Shown: positions 59,656-64,000 of the stretch, piece by piece | How positions within the stretch are numbered: the stretch's first letter is position 1 | Layout of the letters: every line of letters begins with the position of its first letter | Assembly (NCBI GenBank): GCA_029531795.1 | Contig: JAPEIS010000008.1 | Coordinates: forward strand, 434,001 to 498,000 | Origin: Sclerotinia nivalis | Lineage: Eukaryota; Ascomycota; Leotiomycetes; Helotiales; Sclerotiniaceae | Length of the DNA stretch: 64,000 nucleotides | Direction of reading: 5' to 3' | Made by a program: the position numbers and the translations under genes | Notes under the pieces: model-generated | Told to the model about the DNA's origin: nothing | Databases searched by the model: none | What the model saw: the letters and a program-made list of their open reading frames with translations, nothing else

Positions 59656-60071
59656 TTGCAACCAAGACCGATGTTAAATAGAATACAGTATGGGGATGGA
59701 GGGAAGCATCAGGAGTACAAAGAAGAAAGCATTTTCTTATCGAAAAACTTGGAGTTTTTGTCTCTACCACTGGTCAGAATTGGATTACCGATCCGTTCGT
59801 TATTCACTAACCTGTTCCCACGTTTATTTTCCATATAATATCTCCTGTCTCTCTTGCAAAATCTAGATAGATCTGCAATGTTAAGTCTAAATGCTGTTTG
59901 CCATCCAAATTTCCGGAGATTCGAATACGACCACGGTATAAGTCTGTGCACCCCCATTCCGGCCACCTCAATTACCCCACTTTGATGTTCAACCTTTCAA
60001 CATTATATAATTATTGTTTAATAACGCTTCAATTGTTTACTCTCAAATTTTACAATGAGCTTCTATTCATC
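59656..60071. other. P450-2 3' flank and left end of pogo element P2
   Basis: The first 280 bp are the 3' flank of P450-2. From about 59946 the C-rich sequence GTGCACCCCCATTCCGGCCA resembles the terminal repeat of Fot1-like elements and lies about 125 bp before the transposase start. No inverted copy was found to the right. Confidence 0.55.
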
Positions 60072-61224
60072 ATGAAGAATTCAAATACTGACGATGATAT
60101 TATACAAGCTTTTAAAGCAATTGCAAATGGTCAATCTATACGAAAGGCGAGCCTTGATTATGGGATTCCGCGAGCCACTCTTCAGGACCGAATTAATGGT
60201 CATATATCACATCGAAATGCTTCAGAACCTCAGCAAAAGCTTGCTAGAATCCAAGAGGAACATTTAACTAAATGGGTCCTACTTCAAGAAAGTCTAGGAC
60301 TTAGCCCTACTCATACACAAATCAGGGATTTTGCTCAACGTCTACCACCTCTACGAGGAGGTGATTCTACATTAGGAAAACGATGGATGCGAAACTTTCT
60401 AAAAATAAATTCTATTCTTAAGACCAAGAAGCAATTCAGAATCGATTCTGTATGTGTCAATAATGCTACAACTGATGTAATCCGGCCTTGGTTTCGAAAA
60501 TTGGATATTCCTGATATCAGGGTTATTAAACCCTCAAATCGATGGAATATGGATGAAGCCAGTATTATGGAAGAGCAAGGGGTTAACGGTCTGGTAGTTG
60601 GAAGTATAAATCGACGCTTTATTCAGAAGAAACAATCTGGATCTAAGGCTTGGACGTCTTTTATTGAGCGTATCTCTGCTACTGGTCAGTCACTCTCCCC
60701 CTTGGTTATATTCAAGGGAAAATCAGTTCAACAACAATGGTTTCCTACTACCCTGGATACCTTTAAGGATTGGCAATTCACTGCGACCGAAAACGGCTGG
60801 ACTTCAGATAATACAGCTTTAGAATGGCTGGAAAAAGTCTTTATACCCTCGACTATGCCATCAAGAACCTCGATTACTTATTCTGGATGGTCATGAAAGT
60901 CATAAAACTACAGAGTTTATGTATAAATGCTTTCAAAATAATATATATCTCTTATTCCTACCGCCACATACATCACATGTATTACAACCATTGGATTTAT
61001 CAATTTTCTCGCCTTTGAAGAGGGCTTACCAGGGATGCGATGATTCAATACCTGTACATGGTGTATCTTATGAATCTGTATTTTATTTACAGAGCCAAGA
61101 TGGAATCAGATTGGAGCTGGGCAAAGGTTATACTTTAAAAAGGAATGATATTGAGTATAAAGGTATTTTGAATTTGATCCGAAATAGAGGATTTATTAAT
61201 CAAATGGAAATAAAAATTATCTGA
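60072..61224 (+). pseudogene. Pogo/Fot1-type transposase (element P2), one frameshift
   Basis: The start chosen is Met at 60072 (KNSNTDDDIIQAFKAI); the frame is open further upstream but runs into the terminal region. A helix-turn-helix N-terminal part (SIRKASLDYGIPRATLQDRI) is followed by a CENP-B-like part (STLGKRWMRNFLK) and the DDE domain. The first Asp is in RWNMDEASI (residue 161). After a +1 frameshift at about 60862-60868 come LLILDGHESH with the second Asp and PPHTSHVLQPLDLSIFSPLKRAY with the third. Apart from the frameshift the protein looks intact, with little RIP. After RAYQ the usual C-terminal sequence is missing, so the right end is probably truncated. Confidence 0.9.
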
Positions 61225-61689
61225 TAATCAATAAAACAATAATGAAATTCGAAACAGAATTATTTTTACGAATCTATAATAGAATATAGAGTCTGAGAAT
61301 TGCTTTAAGGAGTATTTCAAAGCGGATTGTTTTTACGAATCTATATAGAAGTAGAGTTTGAAAAGAAAAGTATTATATTAGTGATTGATAGAGTATTTCT
61401 GAAGTATTAGTATATAAAGTTTTTATAATCTAATAATATATATAATCTGCGGATATATTGAATTGAAAATTTATAAATGATTAAAAAGAATAATCGAAAA
61501 TATACAAAAATTATAATAAAGTTTTATTGAGATTGATAAAGGTATAGATGAATTAAGAATAAAAAGATATTTTTGATATTTTGTTTTATAAATATATAAA
61601 AACAATATTATAATGATAAAAGAACTTTCAAATATAAAGGACATTTTTAACAAGTTTTATTTTTGTATGAAGTATTCGATAAATATTAT
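61225..61689. other. AT-rich spacer
   Basis: This AT-rich DNA lies between the transposase and a reversed Copia-A LTR. It has two similar short segments (TTTTTACGAATCTATA near 61263 and 61329). No gene is visible. Confidence 0.5.
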
Positions 61690-62046
61690 ATCACGAGATA
61701 GTACGATTACAGAGCACGTTGAAGGGATCGGGGAGAAGATGATTATATTGAAGTGGTAGAGTTAAGTGTATATTGAATGAGAACTGTATTGAATAACTTG
61801 TCTTCGATCTTAAGGATCGAGAGTGGTATATATAGACTTAATGAAAACTATCTAGTTGATGAAAAGCATCAATTAGATTAAGCTTCGATCTGTATTATAT
61901 CAGGAGAGGGTTGACGATTGTAAGGATTGACAAGATCTAGAAGGGTCTGATAACTAATATAAAATAAGGGATATAATGATCGTAAAGGATATAATGATCG
62001 TAGATCATCAATTATATAATTAAGCATTATATGATTATCTATAATA
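61690..62046 (-). repeat. Copia-A6 3' LTR
   Basis: This 357-bp LTR reads on the minus strand from TATTATAGATAATC to CTCGTGATA. The adjoining CCCCCC run at 62050-62055 is the polypurine tract on the minus strand, which fixes the orientation. Confidence 0.88.
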
Positions 62047-62288
62047 TACCCCCCAGATCGAAAATCGGTTTGTAACAACAAAGAAAGATTATAAAAAGTA
62101 ATAATTGATCAAATATAGAATATAAATCTTGATAATATATAGATATCAATTTCGAGCGATTTCAATTGAAATTGATAGTATAGTTCAATTTGGTCGATTA
62201 ATTGATTATATTAATCAAATTGATTAAATAGATCGCTTCGAATATTGATTATTTTAAATAGAATTGATCGTTTTAATTATATTGATCA
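62047..62288 (-). mobile_element. Copia-A6, 3' non-coding fragment
   Basis: This is the reverse complement of about 170-479 of Copia-A2, with the TCAATTTGG-like block reduced. Similarity stops at about 62288-62293, where a different sequence begins. Confidence 0.78.
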
Positions 62289-62293
62289 ATTTG

Positions 62294-62466
62294 TGACGAT
62301 CCTGTATTATATGCCTTAGGCCGCTCTTTATTTTGTCTTTGGTCCTCTTTGTAGAGACCAAAATGTTTCAGATTATCTTTCATTTATTTCACTCTGTATT
62401 CGCTTAGGTTTTGGTTCTTTTTGTAAGGATTATAAAAGATTCAATCTTATTATCTTTTGTATAACA
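62294..62466 (+). repeat. Possible solo LTR (weak)
   Basis: This 173-bp segment starts TGACGATCCTG, ends TATAACA, and is flanked by ATTTG on both sides (62289-62293 and 62467-62471). It begins exactly where Copia-A6 similarity stops. However, the sequence after 62471 does not clearly resume Copia-A, and a 5-bp match in AT-rich DNA can be chance. Confidence 0.35.
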
Positions 62467-62471
62467 ATTTG

Positions 62472-62895
62472 TTATTCTCTAATATAGATTAATTGATTCT
62501 TTTTATTCTACTTTGAATTAAGATGATCGTTATATTATAACAAACTTATTAATACTCTTAAAAAGAATAGAATATTTTTTTAAAAAATCAGAATATCTAA
62601 TTAGTTATATTCATAAAGGTTACTGAACTAACGAAACCTTTATACTTATCCAATTGATCTTTCCGAATTTCTATCGATATTATTGTTATATTTACTCAAT
62701 CGAGGAAACTCTATATTTCTTAGTTTACAATTGAGGAGATTATTGTAACAAAACTATAAGTTTAAATCGATTAAACAAAATAAAAAGAAGATTCTGAATT
62801 TGATATAGAAATCGAAGAAACGGTAATTATAAATCTGTTTTTGTGTTTATCAATTTGAGGAAAATTAGTTCCTTTTGTAATTGGAATAACAATTT
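62472..62895. other. Unassigned AT-rich sequence
   Basis: No reading frame with recognisable domains and no match to the families here. It is the left flank of Gypsy-X2. Confidence 0.5.
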
Positions 62896-63041
62896 TGTTA
62901 CGGGTTCGTAACCCGTTCCTAGCTAGTTTGTATAATTGCTTAAGGCATCTATCCTCTATATAATCGGCGTTCTTTCTAGCACCTTCTTCTTTCTTTGTAG
63001 AATATTATTATATCTTAAAACATTCTATTATTATTGTAATA
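62896..63041 (+). repeat. Gypsy-X2 5' LTR
   Basis: The LTR begins TGTTACGGGTTCGTAACCCG and ends ATTGTAATA. CGGGTTCGTAACCCG forms a short hairpin at its left end, the best preserved of the three copies. Confidence 0.9.
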
Positions 63042-63178
63042 GTATATTCTATTTTTCATAAAGATTCTATTGTTGAATGGAAAAGACAATTTAGTCTTAT
63101 CAAATAATCAATTTTACAAAATACTCGGAAACTTCGATTATCAATGTATCAATAAACAATAAAAAAATATCTTAATTC

Positions 63179-63276
63179 GATTTCAATCTAGATCCAGATC
63201 TAGATCCAAATCTAGATTCAGATTCAGATCCAAACCCAAACTCAGATTCAAACCCAGATCCAGATCTCGATTTAAT
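63179..63276 (+). repeat. Asp/Asn-Pro-Leu-Ser coding repeat in Gypsy-X2 gag
   Basis: GAT-rich hexamers encode an alternating acidic stretch (DPDLDPNLDSDSDPNPNS and on). The X1 counterpart at 11471-11538 is about 30 bp shorter, so the array has changed length between copies. Confidence 0.75.
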
Positions 63277-63779
63277 CAGTATTATATCATTATACAATCG
63301 AAATCAAAGACTTTACAAAGTATACTTTAGTTTTTAAGATTATCTTAAATAATCTATCATTATATCGAACATTACTCAATCAACCCTACTAGAACCATCG
63401 ATACCCCCAACTTGATCAAAGACAATACCCAAACTCCAAAAGTATATTAAATCTGTTTTCTCTAATTACCAATAGTTCATATACAAACTCTCCAATATTG
63501 AAGATAAAAATCTTAAAAATCCAATTTCTATCTTCGATATATTTATTAATACATAGAACTCTGAAACTATTATATATATATAATATTTGTTTAGTTTTAT
63601 AGAACAAATATTAACTCAAACAAAGCAATATTGATAAGAAATATATACATTACAAAAAGATCTACAATTAAATAATACAGCTAATATAAGATTAATGATT
63701 TAGAATTCTACTTTTCGAAAACAATTTGATCAATCATTTATCGATGCAAATTTTGTTATATCAATTTATCGATTACAAC

Positions 63780-64000
63780 AAACAACGAAGAATCCTGAAT
63801 TGTTCAAAAGTAAAAAAAACAGATTTTTTGATTTAACAAAGCGAATACGAAGATTGGAAAATGGATTTACACATTTGCTGGAAAAGCGATTCTGCAGTTT
63901 TCGATACAAAATAAAAGAAATTATTATATATAATTTTTCTTTTAAAAGAAATAATTCGATAAGAAAAACGAAAGAATATAAAAGGAATTATAAATAATAT
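63780..64000 (+). pseudogene. Gypsy-X2 gag, partial
   Basis: The open stretch 63800-63997 is the gag segment also found at 18892-19110 in Gypsy-X1 (LTKRIRRLENGFTHLL, then KIKEIIIYNFSF). In X2 the frame is open for 65 codons, better preserved than in X1, but it closes at a TAA just before the window edge. Upstream frames (63300-63780) are broken. Confidence 0.75.

Larger units (their letters stand above)
62896..64000 (+). mobile_element. Gypsy-X2, 5' part (runs off the right edge)
   Basis: The element starts with a 146-bp LTR at 62896-63041 and continues in the same order as Gypsy-X1. It is uninterrupted at the site where Copia-B2 entered X1. Only the first 1.1 kb lies in the window, so the 3' LTR and target duplication cannot be seen. 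Confidence 0.9.

Overview
The window looks like nuclear DNA of a filamentous ascomycete (Pezizomycotina) whose repeats have been mutated by repeat-induced point mutation (RIP). Three things suggest this. The genes have short introns of 52-68 bp with GT..AG ends. Long AT-rich blocks alternate abruptly with one balanced-GC island at about 54.1-61.0 kb. Repeat copies differ almost only by C/T and G/A transitions, with stop codons where CAA, CAG or CGA is expected. I cannot name the species; the LINE ORF1 fragment would fit Leotiomycetes, but that is weak evidence.

About 1-54 kb and 61.7-64 kb are transposable elements stacked inside one another, almost all dead. I name the families locally. Copia-A has LTRs of about 360 bp and seven copies or fragments. 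Copia-B has 243-bp LTRs and two nearly complete copies, B1 2796-9016 and B2 12051-18886. Copia-C has 207-bp LTRs, minus strand, 21198-42769. Gypsy-X has 146-bp LTRs: X1 11189-46477, and X2 from 62896 off the right edge. Gypsy-Y has about 500-bp LTRs, minus strand, 32048-38772. The core nest is Gypsy-Y inside Copia-A3 (26586-40920) inside Copia-C inside Gypsy-X1. A Tc1/mariner element (22133-23510) also sits in Copia-C, and Copia-B2, which carries a Copia-A solo LTR, sits in Gypsy-X1. Most junctions carry an exact or one-transition target-site duplication (TSD). Removing the guests restores elements of 5.9-7.6 kb. On the right, Gypsy-X1 abuts the 3' end of another Copia-A (A4), which interrupts yet another (A5). 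A 2.2-kb pogo/Fot1-like DNA transposon with 42-bp inverted repeats lies at 50431-52614, and two related LTRs lie at 52887-53515.

The GC island holds the only credible host genes: two divergently transcribed cytochrome P450 genes sharing a promoter region of about 320 bp. P450-1 is on the minus strand (55380-57331, one intron). P450-2 is on the plus strand (57653-59655, seven introns) and translates without a break to 539 residues. Both keep the I-helix AGxxT, ExxR and haem-cysteine motifs. They are flanked by a lightly RIP-mutated LINE ORF1 remnant (left) and a pogo/Fot1-type transposase with one frameshift (right). No tRNA, rRNA or CRISPR array was seen. About 1.5 kb (9732-11188), 2.4 kb (48061-50430), 0.6 kb (53521-54159), 0.5 kb (61225-61689) and 0.4 kb (62472-62895) remain unassigned.
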